A DNA stretch of 64,000 nt from an uncultured Methanoregula sp. GTDB lineage: Archaea; Halobacteriota; Methanomicrobia; Methanomicrobiales; Methanospirillaceae. The stretch lies in assembly GCF_963667735.1 (NCBI RefSeq), contig NZ_OY763919.1:1054001-1118000 (forward strand). The letters run 5' to 3'. The translations under genes and the position numbers were made by a program. This document shows, in pieces, positions 1 to 8,591 of this stretch (the stretch's first letter is position 1; the number at the start of each line of letters is the position of its first letter). The notes below the pieces were generated by a model. It ran no database searches, was not told the origin of the DNA, and saw nothing but the letters and a program-made list of their open reading frames with translations.

Positions 1-2
1 TC

Positions 3-620
3 TCGGCGAGCGGCCGGGGCAACTACGAGGTGACCAAGTCCGGTATCGAGTGGGTGCTTGAGAACGCGGAGTCGCTCGAATCCTATGCCCGGCACATCCG
101 GCGCGATATCATCCAGCAGGTCGCGGTCTGGACGGCGGTTGCGGCTGAGGACCTGAAAAAAGGAGACGAGGCCGGTGTCTTCATGAAAGACGGGTTCCTC
201 TATGCCGGCAAAAAAGGCATGTCCGCCACGGGCGTTGTGATCGCCGATGCAAAGAAAGGCGAGGATGTCGGGGTCTCCCGGCTCAACGGGATCATCGAAC
301 ACAAGGAAGGCAAGGTCCATGTCTGCAAGGTTCCCCGGGTGCTCTACGGGGGCTCCCGGCGAATCAAAAGAGAGGAGATGCTTGCGATCTGTTCCGGGGC
401 CGGCATGGTTGCGGCAGTCGGTCTTGAGGCCTACATTGCCCTGAACGCTGCGGGCCGCAAACCCGACATGTTCTTTGGCGCCCGGGAAGGCGTGATCGAG
501 GCCGCGTTCCACGGGATCGACTGCGCCATTGTGATCGTTGACGAAGAGTTCACGGATTTCTTGAAGAGGCTCGAGAGCGTGGAGCTCCCCTACATCATCC
601 ACGACCTGATCGCGCCATGA
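3..620 (+). CDS. Archaeal HTH-type regulator, C-terminal part (5' truncated by window)
   Basis: The reading frame is open from the first bases of the window, so the true start lies upstream. The first visible residues (SASGRGNYEVTKSGIEWVLEN) look like the wing and end of a winged-helix domain ('Y.VT..G..WVL'). They are followed by a helix and a roughly 150-residue Gly/Ala/Val-rich domain. I recognise the general form of archaeal MarR-like predicted regulators with a conserved C-terminal domain (possibly DUF7839), but no ligand is evident. The stop overlaps the next start (ATGA), so it is probably co-transcribed and translationally coupled with the helicase downstream. Family assignment is from memory; function is unknown. 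Confidence 0.6.
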   Translation, partial: SASGRGNYEVTKSGIEWVLENAESLESYARHIRRDIIQQVAVWTAVAAEDLKKGDEAGVFMKDGFLYAGKKGMSATGVVIADAKKGEDVGVSRLNGIIEHKEGKVHVCKVPRVLYGGSRRIKREEMLAICSGAGMVAAVGLEAYIALNAAGRKPDMFFGAREGVIEAAFHGIDCAIVIVDEEFTDFLKRLESVELPYIIHDLIAP

Positions 621-2704
621 AAATCATTGTCCAGCCCCAGAAAGGGGGAAATTACAAACTCATCTTTTTCGATGGCAGGAATACCCGGGGGGCCGGGTTT
701 GTCGAGCTGATGGAGACGCCCCGGGGACCAAGGCCCACCAAGTACCGGGTCCGGTGGGGAACAAAGAAGGATTACAAGCACACGCCGTCAAAGGATCTCA
801 TCGCCCAGCTCCGCGAATCGGACGTGCGCCTCGTCAAACCGGATCCGCAGTTTGTCGAATTTCTGGGCGCATTCCAGATCAAGGTCGGGACGATCGATGC
901 CTGCCGCATGTGCCTCCTGGACGACAAGGTCACGCCTATAAACGACGACAATGCCATAACCTTCGGCAAAGGCGAGCGGATCTGTCTTGACTGCGGGAAG
1001 CGGGAACTGCGCCGGGAGGTCTCACATATCGGCCGGCTTGGGAGGGACGGGATCTCGCATCTCGAAAGCCTGCTTCTCCAGTTCCGGAACCTTGACCGGG
1101 TCCTCGCAACCCTCCAGCCCGAGAAGCTCACCATGGCCTCGGCCCTGTATGACAAGCTCGATGCCCACCCGGTCATGGTCACCGCCCCGGTCAACGAACT
1201 GCCACTGCCCCGGCAGTTCATCGATGCGAGCGGGGTCAAACAGCTGATGCCCGCCCAGCAGCTCGCAGTCGAAGCCGGCCTGCTCTTCGGGAAAGATCTG
1301 CTCGTTGTTGCAGCAACTGCGAGCGGCAAGACGTTCATCGGCGAGATGGCCGGTATGAAGAATTATCTGGAAGGCAGGGGCAGGACGCTCTTTCTGGTCC
1401 CGCTTGTTGCCCTCGCCAACCAGAAGTACGAACGCTTTTCCGAACGGTACGGGAAATTCGCAAAAACAGGACTCCTGACCGGGGTCTCACGGCTCAACCT
1501 GCCCGAGACACGGAAAGTCGGGGACCGTAATCCCCAGGCGCCGATCATCGTCGGGACGTACGAGGGCGTGGACAACATGATCCGGTGCGGCCAGAAGATG
1601 AAGAACATCGCAACGGTGGTCATCGACGAGGTCCAGATGCTCGAGGACAAGGACCGGGGCCACCGGCTCGACGGGATGATCGCCCGCCTGAAATATCTCT
1701 GCCCGCAGGCCCAGTTCCTCTATCTCTCGGCAACGATCGGCTCGCCCAAAGTGCTGGCAAAGAAACTGAACTGCACGCTCGTCCAGTATGCCGACCGCCC
1801 GGTGGGGCTCGAACGCTACCTGCTCTTTGTCGAAAGGAAGCAGAAGATCCCGACGATAAAGCAGATGACAACCGAGGAGTACAAGCGGACTTCCACCAAA
1901 GGTTTCCGCGGCCAGACGATCATCTTCACCAATGCCCGGGCCCGGTGCCATACGATCGCCGATGCCCTCGGGATCCGTGCAGCAGCGTACCATGCCGGGC
2001 TCACGTCCGTTGAGCGGCGGGACGTGGAGACCCGGTTTGCGCAGGGTAAACTCATGGCGGTCGTGACGACAGCAGCCCTCGGGGCCGGCGTGGATTTCCC
2101 GGCCTCGCAGGTGATCTTCGATGCCCTTGCCATGGGCCGGGACTGGCTCAGTGTGCAGGAGTTCAACCAGATGGGCGGCCGGGCAGGACGACCGGACTTC
2201 CACGACCTCGGCCGGGTGGTCATCCTTGCCGAACCGGGCGGTTCGTACTCCCGGGAGAACCCGTTTACGGAAGAGGAAGTGGCAATCCGGCTTCTCAAAG
2301 GCGAGATGGAGGAGGTGGCGCCCGAGCACGACCTGGAAGCGAGCTCGGAAGAGTACGTGGCCAATGCCATCACCTGCGATGGCGAAGAGGCGGATCTCAA
2401 CCGGATCAATGCCCTCATGGTCGGGAGCATGGAACCGGTGCTGCCGGAACTGGTTGCCCACAAGCTCGTGGAGAAACGCGGCACAAAGATCCTCATGTCC
2501 CCGCTTGCAAAAGTGATGGCGGAACATTTTATCGGTGTGGAGCGGCTCCTTGAGATCCTCCGGCTCACCCGGACCATGGAGGATCCAACCGATATCATTG
2601 CAGAACTCGAGAGCGAGGATGTGCACAAGGAAAAAGAGGCCCGGGCCAAAAAGAAGGAAGCGGGGCAGAAGGGGAAAGGATCTGAAAAAAGCCGGCGGAG
2701 ATGA
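617..2704 (+). CDS. DEAD/DEAH-box helicase, archaeal DUF5814-type
   Basis: Superfamily 2 nucleic-acid helicase of 695 aa. An N-terminal domain holds a zinc-finger-like pair, CRMC (residues 96-99) and CLDC (123-126). It is followed by the helicase core: Walker A ATASGKT (about 233-239), DEVQ box (about 337-340), LSATIG motif III and the motif VI sequence QMGGRAGRP. The Lys/Glu-rich tail is probably disordered and may bind nucleic acid. The layout resembles Ski2/Hel308-like archaeal helicases carrying DUF5814. The substrate (DNA repair or RNA) cannot be told from sequence. The start overlaps the preceding stop by ATGA. T-rich tracts follow the stop. Confidence 0.85.
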   Translation: MKIIVQPQKGGNYKLIFFDGRNTRGAGFVELMETPRGPRPTKYRVRWGTKKDYKHTPSKDLIAQLRESDVRLVKPDPQFVEFLGAFQIKVGTIDACRMCLLDDKVTPINDDNAITFGKGERICLDCGKRELRREVSHIGRLGRDGISHLESLLLQFRNLDRVLATLQPEKLTMASALYDKLDAHPVMVTAPVNELPLPRQFIDASGVKQLMPAQQLAVEAGLLFGKDLLVVAATASGKTFIGEMAGMKNYLEGRGRTLFLVPLVALANQKYERFSERYGKFAKTGLLTGVSRLNLPETRKVGDRNPQAPIIVGTYEGVDNMIRCGQKMKNIATVVIDEVQMLEDKDRGHRLDGMIARLKYLCPQAQFLYLSATIGSPKVLAKKLNCTLVQYADRPVGLERYLLFVERKQKIPTIKQMTTEEYKRTSTKGFRGQTIIFTNARARCHTIADALGIRAAAYHAGLTSVERRDVETRFAQGKLMAVVTTAALGAGVDFPASQVIFDALAMGRDWLSVQEFNQMGGRAGRPDFHDLGRVVILAEPGGSYSRENPFTEEEVAIRLLKGEMEEVAPEHDLEASSEEYVANAITCDGEEADLNRINALMVGSMEPVLPELVAHKLVEKRGTKILMSPLAKVMAEHFIGVERLLEILRLTRTMEDPTDIIAELESEDVHKEKEARAKKKEAGQKGKGSEKSRRR

Positions 2705-2739
2705 AGCCCCGGTTTTCCTGAATATCTTCCCAAAACAGC

Positions 2740-2777
2740 CATTTTTTACAAATTCCTTTAATTTGAAGAGTTTTTTT
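2740..2777 (+). terminator. Oligo-T terminator after helicase
   Basis: Two runs of T (six at about 2743-2748 and seven at 2771-2777) lie 35-75 nt after the helicase stop. Archaeal polymerase commonly terminates at such U-rich tracts without a hairpin. Inferred from composition only. Confidence 0.5.
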
Positions 2778-2785
2778 AAAACGCA

Positions 2786-2799
2786 AATCTATATATAGT
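2786..2799 (+). promoter_or_regulatory. TATA box in AT-rich intergenic region
   Basis: A strong TATA-like stretch, CTATATATAG, flanked by the 7-bp inverted repeat AAACGCA (2779-2785) / TGCGTTT (2821-2827). An initiation site would be expected near 2815-2825, almost exactly at the first ATG codons of a short reading frame (2814). It could drive a leaderless small gene or a small RNA. Confidence 0.5.
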
Positions 2800-2813
2800 T
2801 AAGCCGTATAGTA

Positions 2814-3029
2814 ATGACTATGCGTTTGCAGGAAAAACAGGGTCTCCAGGTAGAGCAGGACCTCCAGTACCTTACCCGGACCCTCACCTCCGACAATATC
2901 GATACCGGGCTGATGTTTGCCCCCGGTCGGAGTATACGGTCATGCACCCCATCGCTTGCGGCAAATCCGGGTGCGGGCCCCCTCGTCAGCGAGCGGCTGA
3001 AGCGCATTCGAGTGCCCCCAACTCCGTGA
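2814..3029 (+). CDS. Possible small hypothetical protein (71 aa)
   Basis: Short frame directly downstream of the TATA box at 2786-2799, which would give a leaderless transcript starting at or near ATG 2814 or 2820. The first half (QEKQGLQVEQDLQYLTRTL) looks like a plausible amphipathic helix; the second half is Pro/Arg/Ser-rich and less protein-like. No family is recognised. It may be a real small protein, a decayed gene or chance. The rest of the gap, 3030-3215, shows no gene I can support. Confidence 0.3.
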   Translation: MTMRLQEKQGLQVEQDLQYLTRTLTSDNIDTGLMFAPGRSIRSCTPSLAANPGAGPLVSERLKRIRVPPTP

Positions 3030-3215
3030 GCCCGCATCGGCAGAAGGAATGCCCTTTTTGCCGTGTCGGGATTTCCCTTCTCCTTTCTGTGATTCTCAAG
3101 CATTAACGGCAGCTGCAGCCCGGTTAAGAGCTCCTCGTCCGGCATTTTCTTCCGGGGGAACGTCCGGACCCGGCGGTATGGGGGTTGCATACAAGAAGCG
3201 GGAAAAAGAAGACGG

Positions 3216-4052
3216 TTATTTCGGGAATGCCCGGCAGACCCACAGGTCATAAATCGGGTCGGCCGGGTTTGCGGTCACTTCGACCCTGCGTCCCATCTCC
3301 TCGCCCCAGGTTCTGATGAGCAGGGCCTCGGGCTCCGTCCCGACCGTTATGAGCGTCTCTTTTGTTACCGCGAAGAGTTCGCTCACGATCTGCTGCCACA
3401 TGTCTTCTGAGAATGTGTTGATCTCGCCCATCATGATCCCGATCCCTTTCGGGACCGGATCGATATATGCTGAAGTCTTCATTGCATCGAGCCACATCGT
3501 CTCCTCCGGGAGGAGACGGCCCGTTGAGAGTCCGAGGGAGAGGAGCGCATCGTCGTTATCGTACGAGAGCGGGGAGAAGCCGAGGTCCCGGAGCACGAGC
3601 GAGCCCACGCCCGAGCCGCAGCAGCAATCGATACAGGTCTCGTTCTTTCCCTCCTTCCAGAACCCTTTGATGAGGTTTGTCAGGATCCCCCGCCGCTTGG
3701 GGTTGAGGTCCTCGAGAGCCGGCGGGACTTCGGTCATCAGCTCCCTGCTGTAATACTCCCGCACCGCTGCTGCCCAGACGGCCCGGTCCTCCTGATAGAT
3801 CTCCCCGTTCAGGCTCTCGAACTTCTCGATAAGGGTTGCATTCGGGTTCCGGCAGAGGAACGATCCGGCAATCCAGCAGTCGCCGTTTTTAAACGCAAGG
3901 GCGAGCGGTTCTTCGTTCTCGTCGAGGAGGAACCGGCCCTCATCCCCGCCCGCGAGGGCAAGGGTGGTGTTATACCGGGAATCGGGAAGTACCGAGAACT
4001 GGGGTTCAACAAATACGATCTCATCCACGCTGAAAATTTCTGCTGCTTTCAT
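3216..4052 (-). CDS. SAM-dependent methyltransferase-like protein
   Basis: 278 aa. The second half has a Rossmann methyltransferase signature: CIDCCCGSGVGSLVLRDLG (motif I) followed by an acidic turn, SYDNDD, at the end of the second strand. The N-terminal 120 residues form a separate domain rich in aromatic and acidic residues. The Cys cluster in motif I (CCCGSG) is unusual. It is the last gene of a minus-strand set: its start overlaps the stop of the upstream hexapeptide protein by 4 nt, and ApgM precedes that. The substrate is unknown. Methyltransferase fold is likely, activity unproven. Confidence 0.6.
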   Translation of the reverse strand: MKAAEIFSVDEIVFVEPQFSVLPDSRYNTTLALAGGDEGRFLLDENEEPLALAFKNGDCWIAGSFLCRNPNATLIEKFESLNGEIYQEDRAVWAAAVREYYSRELMTEVPPALEDLNPKRRGILTNLIKGFWKEGKNETCIDCCCGSGVGSLVLRDLGFSPLSYDNDDALLSLGLSTGRLLPEETMWLDAMKTSAYIDPVPKGIGIMMGEINTFSEDMWQQIVSELFAVTKETLITVGTEPEALLIRTWGEEMGRRVEVTANPADPIYDLWVCRAFPK

Positions 4053-4897
4053 GATCCACGCTCGATCCGCAACCCGTGCGGGGCTTCGATCGTTCCGTCC
4101 ACTTTTGCATCCTCGTGGAGTACGATGGATTTGGCGATGACGTTGCCCAGGATATGGGCGCCTTTTCTCACATGGACGGTGCTGCCGCTCTCCACGTTCC
4201 CGTGAACGGTGACGCCGTCCACGACCGTGATCCGGTTCTTTGCCCGAAGACTGCCGAAGATGACCGAGTTCTGCTGCACGTCAATGGAGCCGGCCCGGAT
4301 GTTGCCGTGGAGCCGGCAGCCTTTCCCGATCTTCATCGTGGAAGGGACAGAGAAGAGCTTCATGTCGAGCTTCGAGCGGGCCGGGATCATGAGGGGAATC
4401 TCCATCCTCTCTTCCTCGTCTTCGCTGAAGAGATCGTCGAGGATCCGGTCGAGTTCCTTCTCGTTCTCGATCCGGAGGAGGGTCATCAGATAAATGATGA
4501 TGAACATGTAGACCGGGATCGGGTTTCTCACTTCGATGTCGCCTTTGGCCTCGAAACCGTCCTTTATCTCGACTTTCTCGCCGATGTCAAGGGCCCCGTT
4601 CACGGCAAGTTTCCCGTTGATCTTAACGCCTTCGCCGATGTACGCGTCCTCTTTTGCTATGACATCGCTCCCGATCTCGCACCAGTTCCCGATCCGGGCA
4701 TCGCCGCTTGCCCAGACGTACTCGCGGATCTTGGTGGACTCTCCCACGTACACGTTTGCTCCCCGGAGGCCGTAATCGATCTGGCAGAACTCGCCGATTA
4801 CGATGTTCCGGTCTGTTTTGAGGCTGTGTTCCTGCAGCTCGGTGCCGTCAGGAAGGAGGCAATGGTTGTGCCAGTTCTTTACGGATCGTTCTCTCAT
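4049..4897 (-). CDS. Hexapeptide-repeat / bactofilin-like protein with a membrane segment
   Basis: 282 aa from the ATG at 4897, preceded by GGGG; a TTG at 4927 would lengthen it and overlap apgM by 11 nt. Residues about 30-125 are imperfect hexapeptide-like repeats (IGEFCQI, VYVGEST, ARIGNWCEIGSDV, AYIGEGVKI) typical of a left-handed or bactofilin-type beta helix. A hydrophobic stretch at 127-141 (IPVYMFIIIYLMTLL) is followed by an acidic linker at 145-165. A second repeat block (MKIGKGCRLHGNIRAG, VTVHGNVESGSTVHV, AHILGNVIAKS) fills the C-terminus. This suggests a polymer-forming scaffold or acyltransferase-like fold tied to the membrane. No catalytic His is certain, so a structural role is at least as likely. 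Confidence 0.65.
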   Translation of the reverse strand: MRERSVKNWHNHCLLPDGTELQEHSLKTDRNIVIGEFCQIDYGLRGANVYVGESTKIREYVWASGDARIGNWCEIGSDVIAKEDAYIGEGVKINGKLAVNGALDIGEKVEIKDGFEAKGDIEVRNPIPVYMFIIIYLMTLLRIENEKELDRILDDLFSEDEEERMEIPLMIPARSKLDMKLFSVPSTMKIGKGCRLHGNIRAGSIDVQQNSVIFGSLRAKNRITVVDGVTVHGNVESGSTVHVRKGAHILGNVIAKSIVLHEDAKVDGTIEAPHGLRIERGS

Positions 4898-4916
4898 CGT
4901 TCCCCAAAAAATATCG

Positions 4917-6152
4917 TTATGCACCAAACTTGTGGGCCTTGTTGATCAGGTCGAGCGCGATCGGCATCAGGGCGGTGCCGGTGATCCGGCAGAGTCCGCC
5001 TTTCGCACAGTGGTATTCGTCGTAGTGGACCACGTCGTCCATCCGGACCCCGTCGCCCCGGATCAGGACCGGGACCGGGTCGGCCGAGTGGTCCTTGATG
5101 GTGCAGGGAGTGGAATGGTCGCCGCAGATGATGATGACGGTGTCTTTCAAGGCCAGCAGGGGTTCGAGTTCGGCATCCACCTTCTCGATGAAGTCCCGCT
5201 TCTGTTCGGCAAGCCCGTCATGGCCGGACTCGTCTGCTCCCTTGATGTTCATCAGGACGAAGTCTTTGGTCTTCAGCTCGGCGATAGCCGCTGCAACCTT
5301 TCCTTTGACATTGCTGTTCACCGAGCCGGTAATACCCGGGATCTCGATGTGGGGCAGGCCGACCGCCCTTCCGATGCCTGTGATGAGGCTTGCCGCGGAG
5401 ATGACCGATCCCGAGAGGCCGTACTTCTTCTGGAACGGCTCGAAGTCGCCCATCTCCCCGGCGCCCCGCATCAGGACGATATTGGCCGGGTTCTGCCCTG
5501 CCCTGAGCCTGTCTTTGTTGATCGGGTGGTCGAAGAGGATCTTCGTGGACTGCTTCACGAACTCGTTGCAGACCTCCGCGGTCTTGTCTTCTTTCTCGCC
5601 CTTACGGACCGCTTTCACCGTGAGCGGGGGAACACCCTCTTTCTTCGGGTCGTTCGAGGAGACGCAGTGGCTGAGGCCATCGCCTTCGAGTGCAAGGGCT
5701 GCCCGGTGGCCGGCGCCCGATCGGAAGATGAACTCCACGCCAAACTTTGAGAGATCAACGCCGTCCTGGATGGCTTTGCTTAAGGCTGCCGTGTCGTGGA
5801 TCCGTCCCGCCCGGCGGTCGATGACCTGGCCCTGGGGGCTGAGGGTTGCATAGTTGCAGCGGAACCCGATCATGCCGGCTTTCATGTCAATGCCGGTGCC
5901 AACGCATTCGAGGGGTCCCCGGCCGGTGTAATACCGGTACGGGTCGTACCCGAGAAGGGCGAGATGGGCGGTATCGGATCCGGGGCGGACACCGGGCGAG
6001 ATGGTGTCCATGATCCCGCAGATTCCTTCGGCCGCGAGCTTGTCGAGGACCGGTTTTCTTGCAGCAGAGAGCGGGGTCTTGCCCCCGAGCGCCGGGCAGG
6101 GACGATCGGAGATCCCATCCAGCACGAGAAAGAGGATCTTATTTGCGGTCAT
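4917..6152 (-). CDS. apgM: 2,3-bisphosphoglycerate-independent phosphoglycerate mutase (archaeal type)
   Basis: Interconverts 3- and 2-phosphoglycerate in glycolysis/gluconeogenesis. It belongs to the alkaline phosphatase superfamily: N-terminal FLVLDGISDRP carries the metal-binding Asp (about residue 12), GSDTAHLALLGYDP carries the putative catalytic Ser (about 59), and ICGDHSTPC near the C-terminus supplies metal-binding Asp/His. From ATG 6152 it is 411 aa, typical of archaeal ApgM. A GTG at 6173 would add seven residues with no better ribosome site. First gene of the minus-strand group with the bactofilin-like and methyltransferase-like genes; a TATA-like ATATTA lies near 6180-6190. Confidence 0.9.
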   Translation of the reverse strand: MTANKILFLVLDGISDRPCPALGGKTPLSAARKPVLDKLAAEGICGIMDTISPGVRPGSDTAHLALLGYDPYRYYTGRGPLECVGTGIDMKAGMIGFRCNYATLSPQGQVIDRRAGRIHDTAALSKAIQDGVDLSKFGVEFIFRSGAGHRAALALEGDGLSHCVSSNDPKKEGVPPLTVKAVRKGEKEDKTAEVCNEFVKQSTKILFDHPINKDRLRAGQNPANIVLMRGAGEMGDFEPFQKKYGLSGSVISAASLITGIGRAVGLPHIEIPGITGSVNSNVKGKVAAAIAELKTKDFVLMNIKGADESGHDGLAEQKRDFIEKVDAELEPLLALKDTVIIICGDHSTPCTIKDHSADPVPVLIRGDGVRMDDVVHYDEYHCAKGGLCRITGTALMPIALDLINKAHKFGA

Positions 6153-6197
6153 TCGTATGGAATGGTTGGGCACGAAGGGGTAATATGGTTTCCCCGG

Positions 6198-7619
6198 TCA
6201 CCCGTCACTCTTCCTCCGGTCCGGCACGATTGCCGAGAGCAGCAGGGGAAGTACGGACAGGACAAGGCCGGCTGCCATCGTGAAATGGAACCCGGCAAGG
6301 AATTTCGCCGGGCCGAGATCGGAAAATGGCACGATCCCGCCGGCATCGGCGGTTGCCAGGGTGAAGATTGCTGCATAGAGCGCTGTCCCGAGCACCCCGC
6401 CAAAGTAGATGGAAGTCACCATCAGCGAAGAGCCGGTTCCTTCCTCTCCCGGAGGAGCGCTCTCGATGATCCGGCTGGTGCCCGGCCCTGCTGCGATCCC
6501 GAAGGATGCACCCATCAGGATGAGACCGGCAAGCAGGGGTACGATACCGCTTTCCGGGACAAGGAGCGCGAAGATAGCGCTGTACAGGACAACCAGCACG
6601 CACCCTGCCACGGCGAAGATCCGGCGGCCGGATCGGTCCGACCACTGCCCGAACGGGATGCTCAAGAGCGCGATGAAGACCGGCGGGATCAGGAGATAGA
6701 GGCCAGATATGGTAAAGTCCAGGTGCATCATGGTTGTCAGGTAGAACGGGAGGAGGTACAGGATGCCCATGAAGACCACGTTCATCAGCAGGAACGCCGC
6801 AAGCACGGATGAAAACCGCCAGGATGCAAAGATCCTGATATTGATGAACGGCTCCGGTGTCGTGAGTTCGCGGATGACGAACAGCACCGTGCACAGCAGG
6901 AAGAACGCAATGCAGCCGGCGATCAGCGGATCTGCCATCCCGCGGCCCGGCTCCTCCTCGAGCGTGAACGTGAAGAGGACCATGGAACAGAAGAGCAGGA
7001 TGGCGCCCGGGTAATCGAAGGACACCCTGCGGACCGTCTCCGGTTCATCGCCCGGGATCACCCGGGCCGCAAAGAGGATCCCGATTATTCCTATCGGTAT
7101 GTTCACGAGGAAGATCCAGTGCCACGAGAGATGCTGGGTAAGGATGCCACCAATCGCCGGTCCGGCGGCAAAGCCGATCGAACTTGTTGCAGCAATGACG
7201 CCGAGGGCCGCCCCGAGCATCTCCTTTGGGAGATAGCGGACGCAGAGGAGCGGGGCAACGGCTGCGATCATTGCTGCCCCGAGTCCCTGCACGAGCCGTG
7301 CGGCAAGCAGAATGTCAAGCGACGGGGCAAGTCCGCAGGCAGCTGAACTGATGGTGAAGATTGCAAACCCTGAAAGGAAGAGCCGCTTGGCAAGCCCCCG
7401 GTCTGCGAGTTTCCCGAAGACGAGCAGGAGACCTGCCATCATTAAGAGATAGGTGATGATCACCCACGCGATCGTCCCGGTATCCGTATCGAAATACGTT
7501 GCCATGGTCGGGAGCGCCACGTTCACGATCGAACCGTCGATCCCGTCCATAACGACTCCGAGGGCTACGGCTCCGAGGAGAAGCTTCTGCTTCACGGGAT
7601 CGGTGATGATGGATGACAT
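6198..7619 (-). CDS. MFS drug/solute exporter, DHA2 (14-TM) family
   Basis: 473 aa integral membrane protein with about 14 hydrophobic helices. GVVMDGIDGSIVNVALPTM in helix 1 is the hallmark D-motif of EmrB/QacA-type DHA2 exporters; FGKLADRGLAKRLFLSG is the loop 2-3 motif A; RLVQGLGAAMI and GPAIGGIL are motif B/C-like. It probably exports toxic organic molecules with proton antiport; the substrate is unknown. No regulator is next to it. The 362-bp gap upstream (7620-7981) contains repeats and a perfect palindrome that may be relevant to its control. Confidence 0.85.
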   Translation of the reverse strand: MSSIITDPVKQKLLLGAVALGVVMDGIDGSIVNVALPTMATYFDTDTGTIAWVIITYLLMMAGLLLVFGKLADRGLAKRLFLSGFAIFTISSAACGLAPSLDILLAARLVQGLGAAMIAAVAPLLCVRYLPKEMLGAALGVIAATSSIGFAAGPAIGGILTQHLSWHWIFLVNIPIGIIGILFAARVIPGDEPETVRRVSFDYPGAILLFCSMVLFTFTLEEEPGRGMADPLIAGCIAFFLLCTVLFVIRELTTPEPFINIRIFASWRFSSVLAAFLLMNVVFMGILYLLPFYLTTMMHLDFTISGLYLLIPPVFIALLSIPFGQWSDRSGRRIFAVAGCVLVVLYSAIFALLVPESGIVPLLAGLILMGASFGIAAGPGTSRIIESAPPGEEGTGSSLMVTSIYFGGVLGTALYAAIFTLATADAGGIVPFSDLGPAKFLAGFHFTMAAGLVLSVLPLLLSAIVPDRRKSDG

Positions 7620-7730
7620 GCGGTATATGGTATTGATTGCGAAACCACATGAGCGTTCGGAGCCCGGACTTCGGGCCGGGAAACAACCGGTTCTTTTTTC
7701 AGTACCGCTCTGCAGCTGGGAGTGCTCCCG

Positions 7731-7936
7731 TAAAAAATTTCAATCACCCCCGTAACCCCTGTTTGAAATTTTTCATGCAGAGTATGGTTGATCAACCAGA
7801 CTGTCCACGTCGGAGAAAACAGAACCGTGTCAGTTGTACAGCCGATTGTAGGATAATTATCCGATTGTAGCCTCTCTAACTAACACCCTTTGGTCCTGCT
7901 AAAAAATTTTCAACCGGACTTTGGATGAAAAAACCG
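7731..7936. repeat. Dispersed relatives of the 25-bp intergenic repeat family
   Basis: The S3Ae-MFS gap contains segments matching units of the large array at 43064-43459. AAAAATTTCAATC (about 7734-7746) and a full unit resembling CCTGTTTGAAATTTTTCATGC (7757-7779) are followed by GGTTGATCAACC (7786-7797), a perfect 12-bp palindrome that recalls the GATCAACC before another array unit. A second patch (about 7896-7932), AAATTTTCAACCGGACTTTG then ATGAAAA, matches two consecutive array units. The copies are diverged and not in strict register here. Function unknown. Confidence 0.6.
7841..7871. promoter_or_regulatory. Palindrome flanked by direct repeats
   Basis: A perfect 12-bp palindrome GGATAATTATCC (7851-7862) sits between two copies of CCGATTGTA (7842-7850 and 7861-7869, the second overlapping the end of the palindrome). 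This compact symmetric arrangement is what a dimeric regulator binding site can look like. It lies about 230 bp upstream of the MFS start. Role not shown by sequence. Confidence 0.4.
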
Positions 7937-7963
7937 TACGGAAACCGGCCGGTACCGTAATAA

Positions 7964-7981
7964 TAAGGAAATAAAAAAAAG
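7964..7981 (-). terminator. Oligo-T terminator of the S15-S3Ae operon
   Basis: Immediately after the S3Ae stop, the minus strand reads into T-rich tracts (plus strand AAATAAAAAAAAG), the usual archaeal termination signal. No strong hairpin precedes it. Confidence 0.55.
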
Positions 7982-8587
7982 TTAGCTGGTGTCGACCGGT
8001 GCTGCCACCTGTTCGACCTTGGACTTGATGACCTCGACCCTGCGGGTGGGGTAGATGGTCTTGACTGCCTTGAAGAGATCCCGTGAGATCTCACCCGAGA
8101 CAATGCTGTTGAGGAGCGTTGTTAAGTCCCAGGCCTGTGCCTGGGCCGTGAGCGCTGCGGTGATGACGCCGCGGATTGCATGCTCCTGGGCAATGTTTGC
8201 CCGGGCAAACGTGTAACAGCTGATGGTCATCTGGACTTTCTTGTTGTCCTTGGTCACGATCGGGACGTGACAGTCAACACGGGAGCTCCGGCGCTTGACG
8301 AGCGAGCGGAGGTAGTCGCGGGTGACTTCGTGGCCCACGAACTCGGTGTAGGCTGCGTCGCCTGTTACTGTCGCGATCTTGAAGCTCATCTTGATGTGCT
8401 GCTTTGCGTAGTCATTGGTGATCTCGCCGAGCGTTGCGGTCATGATCCTGCCGACAACGCTCTCAGCATCGTTTGCAATGGTATCGCCGATGTACGCCTT
8501 GCCGAGGTTGTCGGGGACGTGCACCTTGTACCAGCTCTTGGCTTTCCAGCCTTCAACTCTTCTTCCAACCTGTTTCTTCTTTGCCAT
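7982..8587 (-). CDS. rps3ae: Small ribosomal subunit protein eS1 (S3Ae)
   Basis: 201 aa from the ATG at 8587, with the typical basic start MAKKKQVGRRVEGWKAKSWYKV and conserved GRIMTATLGEITNDYAKQHIKM, RDYLRSLVKRRSSR and EISRDLFKAVKTIYPTRRVEVIKSK blocks. It binds the 30S platform near the mRNA exit. A longer upstream frame exists but would run into Pcc1. Last gene of the S15-RecJ-Pcc1-S3Ae operon, an order common in Euryarchaeota. Confidence 0.95.
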   Translation of the reverse strand: MAKKKQVGRRVEGWKAKSWYKVHVPDNLGKAYIGDTIANDAESVVGRIMTATLGEITNDYAKQHIKMSFKIATVTGDAAYTEFVGHEVTRDYLRSLVKRRSSRVDCHVPIVTKDNKKVQMTISCYTFARANIAQEHAIRGVITAALTAQAQAWDLTTLLNSIVSGEISRDLFKAVKTIYPTRRVEVIKSKVEQVAAPVDTS

Positions 8588-8591
8588 AGTA

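Noticed and set aside
1487..2626. Long open frame antisense to the helicase
   Set aside because: It is a shadow of a strongly conserved helicase gene; codon pattern and composition are those of reverse-complement coding in high-GC DNA.
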